Source: an uncultured Caryophanales bacterium | GTDB lineage: Bacteria > Bacillota_I > Bacilli_A > RF39 > UBA660 | Assembly (NCBI GenBank): GCA_946402785.1 | Contig: CAMIXP010000057.1 | Coordinates: forward strand, 1 to 7,942 | Direction: 5' to 3' | DNA: 7,942 nt | Shown: piece after piece, positions 1-6,309 of the stretch | Layout: every line of letters begins with the position of its first letter | Numbering within the stretch: the stretch's first letter is position 1 | Notes under the pieces: model-generated | Databases searched by the model: none | Told to the model about the DNA's origin: nothing | The model's input: the letters and a program-made list of their open reading frames with translations, nothing else | Position numbers and translations under genes: made by a program

Positions 1-1103
1 CTGTTCCAACACCTGTACCAACAGCAGTACCTACACCAGTTCCTACCCAAGAACCTATTACGGTACAAACCAATAGTGGAGATTCTATTATCGCTACATC
101 TGATGTTAATATGAGATATAGTCCAGATAAGAAATCTTTCAAATTAGGTACTTTAAATGAAGGTTCTGTTGTAGACCGTTTATATCGTGATGGAGATTGG
201 GATTTAGTAAGAGTTGGTACTCAATTATGTTATGTACATTCTGGATATACAAGACCTTATGAACAAGATTGGAACCATGAATACTATGATATTGAAGATT
301 ATCGTGATATTGTTCAAACGACATCTAAATTAAATCTACGTTCTGGTCCATCTACGGATGAACAAAAACTAGATTTACTTGGAAAAGGTGAACAATTACA
401 AGTCATTGGTAAATCTATTAATCGTAATAATCCTAATGATATTTGGTATTTAGTAAAAGTAAGAGGTCAAATTGGATTTGTTAGTGCTGATTATACTCGT
501 TCCCTACGTAGTGAAGTTTTAGCACTTGATCCTAACTTACGTGAAATTGATATTGATGGTGTTGCTCGTGTTAAGAGAAGTACCACTTTATATAATGCTA
601 ATGGAAAATCTATTAAAACAATTGATAAGTATCAACACGTTCATATTATTGAACAATATAGTAATTACACATTAGTAGAATATGAAGGTAAATTTGGTAT
701 GGTATCAAATGACGATATCGCTATTTTGAAAGGTCATGCCTATATCATCGATTATAGTAGACAAGCTACTTTCTATTATTGTAATGGAGAACTTGTTCAC
801 CAAGGTCGTTGTACAACTGGTCAAGATCATATGCCTACCGATGAAGGATATACGGATTCTAATGATAAACAACGTGATTACCATGACTTTGGTCATGATG
901 GATATGTATCTGATATTCTATTCTGGCATTTATGGGGAAATCAATTCGTACATGATGCTGGATGGGAACCAGATGGAAAATTTGGTGATACGCATTATTA
1001 TCATAATCATGGTAGTAGTGGATGTGTACGTGTTCCTGATGATGAAGCTTATTACATTCAATACAACGTACCAGAAGATGCTGCTAGACTTGGTCACAAA
1101 TAA
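1..1103 (+). CDS. L,D-transpeptidase with three SH3-like repeats (5' end missing)
   Basis: The reading frame is open from base 3, well before the first ATG at 111, so the gene begins outside the window. The upstream codons give a Val-Pro-Thr linker (about 3-60). Three bacterial SH3-like repeats follow. Counted from Met at 111, the first ends near residue 50, the second spans about 67-130 (LNLRSGPS motif) and the third about 148-206. The C-terminal YkuD-type domain (about 208-325) carries His281 and the catalytic signature HGSSGCVR, with His300, Cys305 and Arg307. YkuD enzymes use this cysteine to form 3-3 cross-links in peptidoglycan or to attach proteins to it; SH3 repeats often bind cell wall. 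The protein should act outside the membrane, and the missing N-terminus probably holds the signal or anchor. The family call is firm; the exact substrate is not known. Confidence 0.9.
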   Translation, partial: VPTPVPTAVPTPVPTQEPITVQTNSGDSIIATSDVNMRYSPDKKSFKLGTLNEGSVVDRLYRDGDWDLVRVGTQLCYVHSGYTRPYEQDWNHEYYDIEDYRDIVQTTSKLNLRSGPSTDEQKLDLLGKGEQLQVIGKSINRNNPNDIWYLVKVRGQIGFVSADYTRSLRSEVLALDPNLREIDIDGVARVKRSTTLYNANGKSIKTIDKYQHVHIIEQYSNYTLVEYEGKFGMVSNDDIAILKGHAYIIDYSRQATFYYCNGELVHQGRCTTGQDHMPTDEGYTDSNDKQRDYHDFGHDGYVSDILFWHLWGNQFVHDAGWEPDGKFGDTHYYHNHGSSGCVRVPDDEAYYIQYNVPEDAARLGHK

Positions 1104-1128
1104 AAGAAGAAGAAATTCTTCTTTTTTT
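1102..1128 (+). terminator. Intrinsic terminator after the L,D-transpeptidase gene
   Basis: A perfect 10-bp stem (AAAAGAAGAA with TTCTTCTTTT) closes on a GAAA tetraloop and runs into a U tract. The left arm starts inside the TAA stop codon. Confidence 0.8.
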
Positions 1129-1182
1129 ATGTCAATTTTAAAATATTTTACTAAAAAGATAGCACTTTTTTTCTCTTAATGT

Positions 1183-1198
1183 TAAAATGATAATATAG
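1183..1198 (+). promoter_or_regulatory. Probable -10 region for the peptidase gene at 1219
   Basis: TAAAAT (1183-1188) and GATAAT (1189-1194) are overlapping -10 candidates between the upstream terminator and the AGGAGG site at 1206. No good -35 hexamer lies 16-18 bases upstream. The 12-base block at 1187-1198 matches 5695-5706, ahead of another gene, in 11 of 12 positions. Confidence 0.4.
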
Positions 1199-1205
1199 AA
1201 TACCT

Positions 1206-1211
1206 AGGAGG
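1206..1211 (+). promoter_or_regulatory. Ribosome binding site AGGAGG
   Basis: A full AGGAGG with 7 bases to ATG 1219 fixes the start of the peptidase gene, and so shows that the protein has no signal peptide at its N-terminus. Confidence 0.85.
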
Positions 1212-1218
1212 TTTTATT

Positions 1219-2586
1219 ATGGCCATTTTTATATTAGATACGGATGCTGTTTCTGCAGCAAAAGGAAATGTTGACTCTATTGCAAGTCAAGTAGATAGTT
1301 TGGCTTCTTCTGTTAGTGGATATGATACTGCTTGCGAAGATTTTGATTTCTCAGGACCTAAAGGAGTCATTGCCGCTAATATACAAGCTTTTAGTACAAA
1401 AATCAAAAATGCCGGTGCTATTATGGATAGTGCTGTTACTTCTCATACATCTTTACAAAATAGTTTGAAATTTGATGAATCAACTGCAAAGGATCCAGCT
1501 GAGACGCCAAAAGATTCTCAAACTCCAACAAATCCTACGAATCCAACAAATCCAACATATCCAACAGGACCTACGGGACCTACCGGACCAACTTATCCAG
1601 TTTCTCCTGTTACACCAGTTACTCCAGTAACGCCTGATACAACCACTCCACAAGAGGGTACAGAAGTTAGTGAAAAGATTACGAAAGTAGATCATACAAA
1701 AGTTGGAGATATTACCGAAGCAATGAAAGCAATATTCGATAAAGTATCTTACGATAATATGGGATATGCTTTATATGGCGGATTAATGGTAATTGCTTGT
1801 TCTTCTGCTGTTGGTAAAATTGGAGATGTTGTTGAACTTGTTTTGTCTGATGGTACGAAAGTACGTTGTGTTGTTGGTCAAAATCTTGAGGGTACTGGTG
1901 AAATTCATTTCATCGTTAATGATTCTTGGAAATCTGATAATACAAGTAATCCAACGAATGGTATTTTGGAAAAGATTAGTAAGATTTATAACTATGGAGC
2001 TGGAGCTGCTATTACAACAACGGATTTACCTAAGATTGGAGAACATACTTCTAAATGGACTACCTTAGATGATTCTTGGACGATTGCTACTACAAAGGTT
2101 AGTGTTCCAGATTATGAAAAAGTTGTTGCTTCTAAGAAAATCACACAAAATTCTGATACAAGTAAATACGGAGATTACTGCTTAGCATTCTCTTATGTTC
2201 ATGCATATGACTTATATCACGGTGTTACAAGTGATACAGCAGCTGATGCTGGTAACTATAAACATGCTGGAAGCTTTGAAAGTTTCTACAGTGATAGTAA
2301 AGCTGAAACCTTAACAAAAATCTATTCTGAGATTGTTAATGGTAGACCTGTTGTTATGCAAGTAAATGGTAATACAAGTGGTACAAGTAGACACTTCGTT
2401 ACCGTTGTAGGATTTAGAAATACGATTACAGATCCTGCTGCTTTAACTGAAAAAGACTTATTAATTATGGATTCTTGGGATGGTAAAGTAGAAAGAATGG
2501 ATCAAACAAAATCAAGATTCATGACAACTGGTAAACAAACAGGAAAGAGTTATACAGGATATTATTTAAGAACGATAAAAGCATAA
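1219..2586 (+). CDS. WXG100-like N-terminus, Pro-rich linker, C39-like cysteine peptidase
   Basis: The 455-residue protein has no signal peptide and no membrane helix. Residues 1-85 look like two long helices joined by a Phe/Gly turn (FDFSG, 42-46), as in WXG100 or LXG-type secretion domains, though the WXG triplet itself is absent. Residues 101-140 are a Pro/Thr/Asn/Gly repeat linker. Residues about 170-235 (GDVVELVLSDGTKVRCVVG, then HFIVND) resemble beta-barrel modules of Firmicutes wall proteins; this is tentative. Residues about 300-455 look like a papain-fold C39-like peptidase: Cys321 in GDYCLAFSYVHAYD, His392 in RHFVTVVGF and Asp418 in LLIMDSWDG, with Gln310 a possible oxyanion residue. 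I infer export by a type VII-like route and cleavage of a peptide or wall substrate. Neither is proven, and no secretion gene is in the window. It follows a cell-wall enzyme gene and is preceded by its own promoter region. Confidence 0.7.
   Translation: MAIFILDTDAVSAAKGNVDSIASQVDSLASSVSGYDTACEDFDFSGPKGVIAANIQAFSTKIKNAGAIMDSAVTSHTSLQNSLKFDESTAKDPAETPKDSQTPTNPTNPTNPTYPTGPTGPTGPTYPVSPVTPVTPVTPDTTTPQEGTEVSEKITKVDHTKVGDITEAMKAIFDKVSYDNMGYALYGGLMVIACSSAVGKIGDVVELVLSDGTKVRCVVGQNLEGTGEIHFIVNDSWKSDNTSNPTNGILEKISKIYNYGAGAAITTTDLPKIGEHTSKWTTLDDSWTIATTKVSVPDYEKVVASKKITQNSDTSKYGDYCLAFSYVHAYDLYHGVTSDTAADAGNYKHAGSFESFYSDSKAETLTKIYSEIVNGRPVVMQVNGNTSGTSRHFVTVVGFRNTITDPAALTEKDLLIMDSWDGKVERMDQTKSRFMTTGKQTGKSYTGYYLRTIKA
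1522..1635 (+). repeat. In-frame 9-base repeats coding a Pro/Thr linker
   Basis: Successive 9-base units give three NPT, three collagen-like GPT and three VTP triplets between the helical and the later domains. It is an extended, flexible spacer and may vary in length between strains. Confidence 0.8.
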
Positions 2587-2607
2587 AAGTAATTTTATTG
2601 CTTTTTT
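2585..2607 (+). terminator. Short terminator after the peptidase gene
   Basis: AAAAGTAAT pairs with ATTGCTTTT (9 bp with one G-U pair, 3-base loop) followed by a T run. The stem starts inside the stop codon. The loop is tight and the stem AT-rich, so some readthrough into the next gene, whose start is only 20 bases away, is likely. Confidence 0.6.
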
Positions 2608-2626
2608 CTTAGGAAGGAGAATTGTT

Positions 2627-3967
2627 ATGCCAATTCTTGCTGCATTTGCGGTACCTCATCCTCCTCTTATTATTCCGAATATCGGAAAAGGAGAAGAAGA
2701 TAAAGTATCTTTAACTATTGATTCTTATAACCAGGTTGCTAGAGAAGTTGCTTCTTTAGAACCGGATACAATCATTATATCGAGTCCTCATGCTCCTTTC
2801 TTTTATGATGGTTTCTATTTAATAGATGGGGATCATGCAGAAGGAAATTTTGCGAGATTTGGTGCTAGAGAAGTTTCTTTTTCAGAAGATGTTGATTCTG
2901 AATTTGTAGAATACTTAGAAAATCTTGCAATGAAAGAAGATTTTCCTGCGAAAAGAGTAGGGGAAGAACCATTAGATCATGGAGTAATGGTTCCTTTATA
3001 CTTTATTCGAAAGTATTATAAAAAAGGAAAGATTGTCGTTGTTGGTTGTTCTAGTATGAGTAATGTAGAACATTACCGATTAGGAAGATATATTCAAAAA
3101 ACAGTATTTGATTTAAATCGAAAAGTCGTTTATATTGCGAGTGGTGATTTATCTCATAAATTACAAACTTATGGTCCTTATGGTTATGAAGCTGATGGAC
3201 CTGTCTATGATCAAATGATTATGGATACCTTGTCTCATGCGAGATTTGGAGAATTGATTCATTATGATCCGGATTTCTTGGATCGTGTTGCGGAATGTGG
3301 TCATCCATCTTTTACGATGATGGCTGGTGCTTTAGATGGATATGATGTGATTCCTCGCTTCTATTCCCATGAAGATATTACAGGAGTAGGGTATGGAATT
3401 TGTAGTTTTTATCCGAATGGATTTGATCAAGAACGTCATTTCTTGAAAGACTTGGAAACGGATCCTTATGTATTACTTGCAAGAAATACAATTACTTCAT
3501 ACATCACAACTGGAAATATTCCTTCTATGCCTACGTATGTCGCTCCAGAGATGCTTTCTAATCAAGCTGGAGTATTTGTATCCATTCATAAGAATGGTGC
3601 TTTAAGAGGTTGTATTGGTACTTTTTTACCAACTACGAATTCTATTTGTTCGGAGATTATGATGAATGCAGTAGCTGCCTCTACGAGAGATCCTCGTTTT
3701 TCTCCGATTACTGAGGATGAATTAAAGGATTTGGATATTTCTGTTGATGTATTATCTCCTCCAGAAGATGTATCTTCTCTAGAAGAATTAGATCCTAAAC
3801 GATATGGTGTAATTGTTCGAAATGGATCTAGACGTGGACTATTACTTCCTGATTTAGAGGGAGTCGATGATATTGATACTCAACTTATGATTGCGAAAAG
3901 TAAAGCAGGGATTGCTCCTGAAGAAGAAATTCAAATTCAAAGGTTTGAAGTTATAAGACATCATTAA
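2627..3967 (+). CDS. MEMO/LigB-type domain fused to AMMECR1 domain (AmmeMemoRadiSam protein)
   Basis: The 446-residue protein joins two families. Residues 1-265 are a LigB-type extradiol dioxygenase fold of the MEMO group, with AVPHPPLIIP (His11), SSPHAPFF (His55), LDHGVMVPL (His118), ASGDLSH (Asp174, His177) and ECGHPSF (His226). His11 and His55 are likely metal ligands. Residues about 279-446 are an AMMECR1 domain with the hallmark LRGCIGTF (326-333) and a later GLLLPDLEGV segment. In many prokaryotes these proteins occur with a radical SAM enzyme, the AmmeMemoRadiSam set, whose reaction is not settled; no such enzyme is in this window. It is a soluble cytosolic protein. AAGGAGA at 2614-2620 sets the start. 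It may be read partly from the upstream gene, as I see no clear promoter in the 40-base gap. Confidence 0.88.
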   Translation: MPILAAFAVPHPPLIIPNIGKGEEDKVSLTIDSYNQVAREVASLEPDTIIISSPHAPFFYDGFYLIDGDHAEGNFARFGAREVSFSEDVDSEFVEYLENLAMKEDFPAKRVGEEPLDHGVMVPLYFIRKYYKKGKIVVVGCSSMSNVEHYRLGRYIQKTVFDLNRKVVYIASGDLSHKLQTYGPYGYEADGPVYDQMIMDTLSHARFGELIHYDPDFLDRVAECGHPSFTMMAGALDGYDVIPRFYSHEDITGVGYGICSFYPNGFDQERHFLKDLETDPYVLLARNTITSYITTGNIPSMPTYVAPEMLSNQAGVFVSIHKNGALRGCIGTFLPTTNSICSEIMMNAVAASTRDPRFSPITEDELKDLDISVDVLSPPEDVSSLEELDPKRYGVIVRNGSRRGLLLPDLEGVDDIDTQLMIAKSKAGIAPEEEIQIQRFEVIRHH

Positions 3968-3991
3968 AAGATAGATTTATCTATCTTTTTT
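3966..3991 (+). terminator. Intrinsic terminator after the MEMO-AMMECR1 gene
   Basis: AAAAGATAGA pairs with TCTATCTTTT (10 bp) around a 4-base TTTA loop, followed by Ts. The left arm begins in the TAA stop. Confidence 0.8.
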
Positions 3992-3994
3992 ATA

Positions 3995-4023
3995 TTGAAA
4001 AAAAGTATAAAATAGGTTAAAAT
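3995..4023 (+). promoter_or_regulatory. Sigma-A-type promoter for the 4048-5675 operon
   Basis: TTGAAA (3995-4000) and TAAAAT (4018-4023) are separated by 17 bases, directly after the terminator and 24 bases before the ATG at 4048. Transcription should start near 4030. Confidence 0.7.
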
Positions 4024-4047
4024 TACTATTAGGATAGGTGATTATCA

Positions 4048-5133
4048 ATGAATAATGGGGTTGACAATAATCAAGCTGTTCCTACACAAGCACCTGTGCT
4101 TACTCCTGTAGGACAACCTACAACGCCTGTTGTTCCTGCAACGGTTGTTCCAACGACTGCTGCACCTGTAGCAACAGCAACACCTACAGTTCCTGCCACA
4201 ACAGGGACATCTTTTGTTGCGCCTACAAATCCGCCTGTTCCACCAACGGTACCTGCTAGTGTAACACCTACGGTTCCACCAACGACGGTTCCTGTTACGC
4301 AACCAGCAACAGTACCAGTTACTCAGCCTGTTACTCAACCAGTAACAAATCCTGTCACGGTACCTGAGACTGTAGAAGAAGAAAAACCTAAAAAGAAGAA
4401 AAAAGGTAAATTATCTGGCATTTTATTTATACTTCTTGTTTTATTAGGATCTTATACCTTTTATTTATATCAATCTTCGAATCGTACAATATCAGAATTA
4501 AGATATCAATGTAGTCCAGTATCTGAATCCAAAGAGGCTATTTACTTAGATGTTAATTCTACTTTGGTACAAGACTTATATCAAACGGTTTTAACAACTG
4601 CGAGAGAAGATTATTCTCAACCAGAATGGAATAATCAAATGAGACTTTATTTAGCGTATCGACAAATTCCTGATTATCAAAAGTATGATTCTAATTGTAA
4701 TTACTTTGATCCTGGTAAGATGGAACCTTATACTTGTGAAGTTTCTTCTACCTTTATTCCAAAGGCTTTTAAAGTAGAAACTCTTGAAAGAGAATGGAAG
4801 AAACTTTATGGAGATGCGACTCCTATGCCAAAAATCAATGTTAAATTAAATAATACTTGTACTGGTGGATTTGAATATGTTCCTGAAAGAGAAGAATACG
4901 TAGAAGGTTTCTGTGGTAAGAATATTGCAATTTCTATTAATGTTAAAAAGAAACTAGAATCTGCAACATACTCTAATAATATGATTGTATTAAAGGAACA
5001 TGTTGAGTATTCTGCAACAGAAGATATGCAAATACCTAGTTATTTAAAAAATGGGGATTATTATTATACTTTTAGACTTGATATGAATTATCATTATATA
5101 TTAATGAATAAAAGCTATGATCAAAAATATTAG
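4048..5133 (+). CDS. Single-pass membrane protein with Pro/Thr/Val-rich N-terminus, unknown outer domain
   Basis: I do not recognise the family. The 361-residue protein starts with a low-complexity Pro/Thr/Val region (about 10-108), then an acidic-to-basic stretch with KKKKK at 115-119 and one hydrophobic helix at about 122-141. The positive charge before the helix predicts a cytosolic N-terminus and an outer C-terminal domain of about 220 residues. This outer part holds five cysteines (155, 217, 230, 271, 289) and ends in Tyr-rich strands (NGDYYYTFRLDMNYHY). The start follows an AGGATAGGTG stretch, a modest ribosome site. The MBL-fold gene begins 14 bases after the stop with no terminator between, so the two form an operon. 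Four of the cysteines could pair into disulfides. An envelope role is inferred from topology only. Confidence 0.75.
   Translation: MNNGVDNNQAVPTQAPVLTPVGQPTTPVVPATVVPTTAAPVATATPTVPATTGTSFVAPTNPPVPPTVPASVTPTVPPTTVPVTQPATVPVTQPVTQPVTNPVTVPETVEEEKPKKKKKGKLSGILFILLVLLGSYTFYLYQSSNRTISELRYQCSPVSESKEAIYLDVNSTLVQDLYQTVLTTAREDYSQPEWNNQMRLYLAYRQIPDYQKYDSNCNYFDPGKMEPYTCEVSSTFIPKAFKVETLEREWKKLYGDATPMPKINVKLNNTCTGGFEYVPEREEYVEGFCGKNIAISINVKKKLESATYSNNMIVLKEHVEYSATEDMQIPSYLKNGDYYYTFRLDMNYHYILMNKSYDQKY
4075..4368 (+). repeat. Low-complexity Pro/Thr/Val-coding tract
   Basis: About 98 codons are dominated by Pro, Thr, Val and Ala, ending in repeated VTQP units (residues 83-99). Codons for the repeated residues vary (cct, cca, ccg; aca, acg, act), so the tract is not a recent exact duplication. 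Confidence 0.75.
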
Positions 5134-5147
5134 AAGGAGACGAGAGA

Positions 5148-5675
5148 ATGGAAATTAAAACGGTTGTTACTGGATATTTAGACGAAAATTGTTATATTCT
5201 CGCTCAAGATAAAAATTGTTTGGTAGTAGATCCTGGAGATGATTTTCCTAAGATTAAAGAAGCAATTGGTGATTTAAATGTATTAGGTGTATTGATTACG
5301 CATTCTCATGTAGATCATATTGGTGCTCTTAGAAATTTCTTAACGAAACGTTCTATTAAGATTTTTAAGAGTAGTAATGTAGAAGAAGGAATGCATTATG
5401 ATATTGGAGATTTCCATTTCCAAACATTCCATACTCCTGGTCATTCCAAAGATTCTGTTACTTTCTATTTTGAAGAGGAAGGTTTTATGTTAATTGGAGA
5501 CTTTATCTTTAAAGAAAGTGTAGGAAGATGTGATCTACCTGGAGGTAGTGAATTCGAATTAAAAGAAAGTATTCAAAAGATTTTAACATTTGATGACGAT
5601 ATTATCTTATATCCAGGACACTATGAAGCTACCACTTTAGGAGACGAAAAGAAAAACAATCCTTATTTAAAGTGA
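5148..5675 (+). CDS. Metallo-beta-lactamase-fold hydrolase, glyoxalase II-like
   Basis: The 175-residue protein has the full metal-site set of the MBL superfamily: THSHVDH (His52, His54, Asp56, His57), His99 in TPGHS, Asp118 in LIGD and His158 in YPGHYE. GRCDLPGGS (126-134) and the C-terminal PGH...T.G.E..NPYL pattern are typical of the hydroxyacylglutathione hydrolase-like (YqgX/GloB-related) group, cytosolic thioester hydrolases. It lacks the extra C-terminal helical domain that binds glutathione in true glyoxalase II, so the substrate may be another thioester. AAGGAG at 5134-5139 sits 8 bases before the ATG and overlaps the end of the upstream gene's neighbourhood, consistent with co-transcription. 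It ends with TGA, which supports the standard genetic code. Confidence 0.88.
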   Translation: MEIKTVVTGYLDENCYILAQDKNCLVVDPGDDFPKIKEAIGDLNVLGVLITHSHVDHIGALRNFLTKRSIKIFKSSNVEEGMHYDIGDFHFQTFHTPGHSKDSVTFYFEEEGFMLIGDFIFKESVGRCDLPGGSEFELKESIQKILTFDDDIILYPGHYEATTLGDEKKNNPYLK

Positions 5676-5685
5676 TTGTTTTTTT
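5652..5685 (+). terminator. Terminator whose left arm is inside the MBL gene
   Basis: AAAAACAATC (5652-5661, coding) pairs with GATTGTTTTT (5674-5683) in a 10-bp stem with a 12-base loop, followed by Ts. The stop TGA straddles the loop and right arm. Confidence 0.75.
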
Positions 5686-5693
5686 GTTGGTTT

Positions 5694-5706
5694 TATGATA
5701 TTATAG
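5694..5706 (+). promoter_or_regulatory. Probable -10 region for the gene at 5729
   Basis: TATGAT (5694-5699) or TATTAT (5699-5704) could serve as -10. The latter has TTGTTT at 5676-5681 17 bases upstream, which overlaps the preceding terminator. The block shares 11 of 12 bases with 1187-1198. Confidence 0.4.
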
Positions 5707-5715
5707 TGAATCACA

Positions 5716-5723
5716 AGAGGTGG
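5716..5723 (+). promoter_or_regulatory. Ribosome binding site that decides the 5729 start
   Basis: AGAGGTGG complements the 16S 3' end and lies 5 bases before ATG 5729. The GTG at 5720 is part of this site, so it is unlikely to be the start codon. Confidence 0.7.
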
Positions 5724-5728
5724 GTTGT

Positions 5729-6031
5729 ATGAAAGTCTGGACAAAGGTGAAAATTAAAGATCAAAATATTCAAGTAGAAAGAATATGTCGTTCTTTTATT
5801 AATTATTTATATGGATATGGTATTATCCGTGATTTGAGTCGTAAATATAATATCTCTAAAGAAGATAGACAAATGATGGAGCAATATACAGCAAATCGTA
5901 TTTCTGGATTATTATTACTATTCTTATCGAGAGATTATCCTAGAATTAATGATATTGCGAATAAATATAATTTAGATGCAACATCTGATTTATTGATTCA
6001 ACCAGAAATAGAAGGTTATATAGAAAAATAA
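5729..6031 (+). CDS. Small hypothetical protein, about 100 residues
   Basis: I do not recognise this protein. The start at ATG 5729 is preferred over GTG 5720 because the GTG lies within the ribosome binding site. The 100 residues are mostly predicted helical: a basic N-terminus (MKVWTKVKIKD), an aromatic stretch (FINYLYGYGIIRDL), a charged segment (SKEDRQMMEQY), then a short hydrophobic run (ISGLLLLFL) too short and too flanked by charge to be a clear membrane span, and an acidic C-terminus. It is probably cytosolic. It has its own promoter-like sequence and is closed by a strong terminator, so it seems to be a single-gene unit. Base composition and codon style match its neighbours. A small regulator or binding partner is possible, but nothing in the sequence shows it. 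Confidence 0.7.
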   Translation: MKVWTKVKIKDQNIQVERICRSFINYLYGYGIIRDLSRKYNISKEDRQMMEQYTANRISGLLLLFLSRDYPRINDIANKYNLDATSDLLIQPEIEGYIEK

Positions 6032-6062
6032 AAATATAATGAGAAATCATTATATTTTTTTT
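6030..6062. terminator. Bidirectional terminator between convergent genes
   Basis: A perfect 13-bp stem (6030-6042 with 6047-6059) closes on GAAA and has T runs on both strands. It serves the plus gene ending at 6031 and the minus gene whose stop is at 6061-6063. Confidence 0.85.
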
Positions 6063-6147
6063 AGATAAATATTATTACACTTAGGAAACTAATAATGGTT
6101 GCTAATAACATGATGATAGCAATGATTTTAATGACTTTATCACTCAT
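6061..6147 (-). CDS. 28-residue single-helix membrane micropeptide
   Basis: On the minus strand an ATG (6147-6145) opens 28 codons ending in TAA at 6061. The peptide begins MSDKVIKII and is then almost wholly Ile/Leu/Val/Ala/Phe to its end, so it should be a single membrane helix with a short, weakly charged N-terminal tail and no outer domain. It has all the signals of a real gene: GAGGTGA (6153-6159) 5 bases upstream, a near-consensus promoter at 6169-6197 and a shared terminator at its stop. The family is not recognised. Such micropeptides often modulate membrane complexes, but no partner is evident here. It could instead be the start of a toxin-like membrane peptide; no antisense RNA signal was identified. 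Confidence 0.65.
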   Translation of the reverse strand: MSDKVIKIIAIIMLLATIISFLSVIIFI

Positions 6148-6152
6148 CTTGT

Positions 6153-6160
6153 TCACCTCA
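6153..6160 (-). promoter_or_regulatory. Ribosome binding site of the minus-strand micropeptide
   Basis: Read on the minus strand this is TGAGGTGA, a long match to the anti-Shine-Dalgarno sequence, 5 bases before the ATG. It is the main reason for calling the short frame a gene. Confidence 0.7.
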
Positions 6161-6168
6161 CATATACT

Positions 6169-6197
6169 ATTATATATGATTTGGCTTTTTTTGTAAA
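6169..6197 (-). promoter_or_regulatory. Near-consensus promoter of the minus-strand micropeptide
   Basis: On the minus strand TTTACA (6197-6192) and a perfect TATAAT (6174-6169) are 17 bases apart. The -10 lies in an inverted repeat, CATATA (6161-6166) with TATATG (6173-6178). Confidence 0.75.
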
Positions 6198-6245
6198 TTT
6201 GAATTATTCTTAGTCAAATACGTGTTCAATTATTTTTTAATTTTT

Positions 6246-6266
6246 ATGTCAATTTACACTTGATAT
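6246..6266. promoter_or_regulatory. Dyad overlapping the -35, possible operator
   Basis: ATGTCAA (6246-6252) and TTGATAT (6260-6266) are inverted repeats with one mismatch and a 7-base spacer. The right half covers the -35 of the HTH gene. Binding by the HTH protein itself is an inference. Confidence 0.35.
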
Positions 6267-6288
6267 TTTACAAGGTAGGCCCTATAAT
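6260..6288 (+). promoter_or_regulatory. Promoter of the HTH gene
   Basis: TTGATA (6260-6265), 17 bases, then a perfect TATAAT (6283-6288). The predicted start near 6295 falls on the AGGAGG at 6295-6300, so the mRNA leader would be only about 15 bases. Confidence 0.75.
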
Positions 6289-6309
6289 TATGTTAGGAGG
6301 GTAATCAAT

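Noticed and set aside
1154..1172. CIRCE-like operator (TAGCACT) ahead of the peptidase gene
   Set aside because: Only the left half resembles it; the GAGTGCTAA half is absent.
736..1179. Long plus-strand frame within the L,D-transpeptidase gene
   Set aside because: It lies in another frame of a clear coding region, is rich in Ile/Met as expected for AT-rich shadow frames, and has no ribosome site.
1522..1635. CRISPR-like or tandem DNA array
   Set aside because: The 9-base units stay in frame and vary at third positions, so this is a protein-level repeat.
4045..4338. Minus-strand Arg/Cys-rich frame
   Set aside because: It is the mirror of the Pro/Thr-coding tract; the composition is an artefact of the repeat.
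5673..5675. TGA read as tryptophan (Mycoplasma code)
   Set aside because: Reading on would run through the terminator into a Trp/Phe-rich tail, and tryptophan elsewhere in the window is coded by TGG.
5720..5728. GTG 5720 as start of the small gene
   Set aside because: It overlaps the ribosome site, while ATG 5729 has proper spacing.
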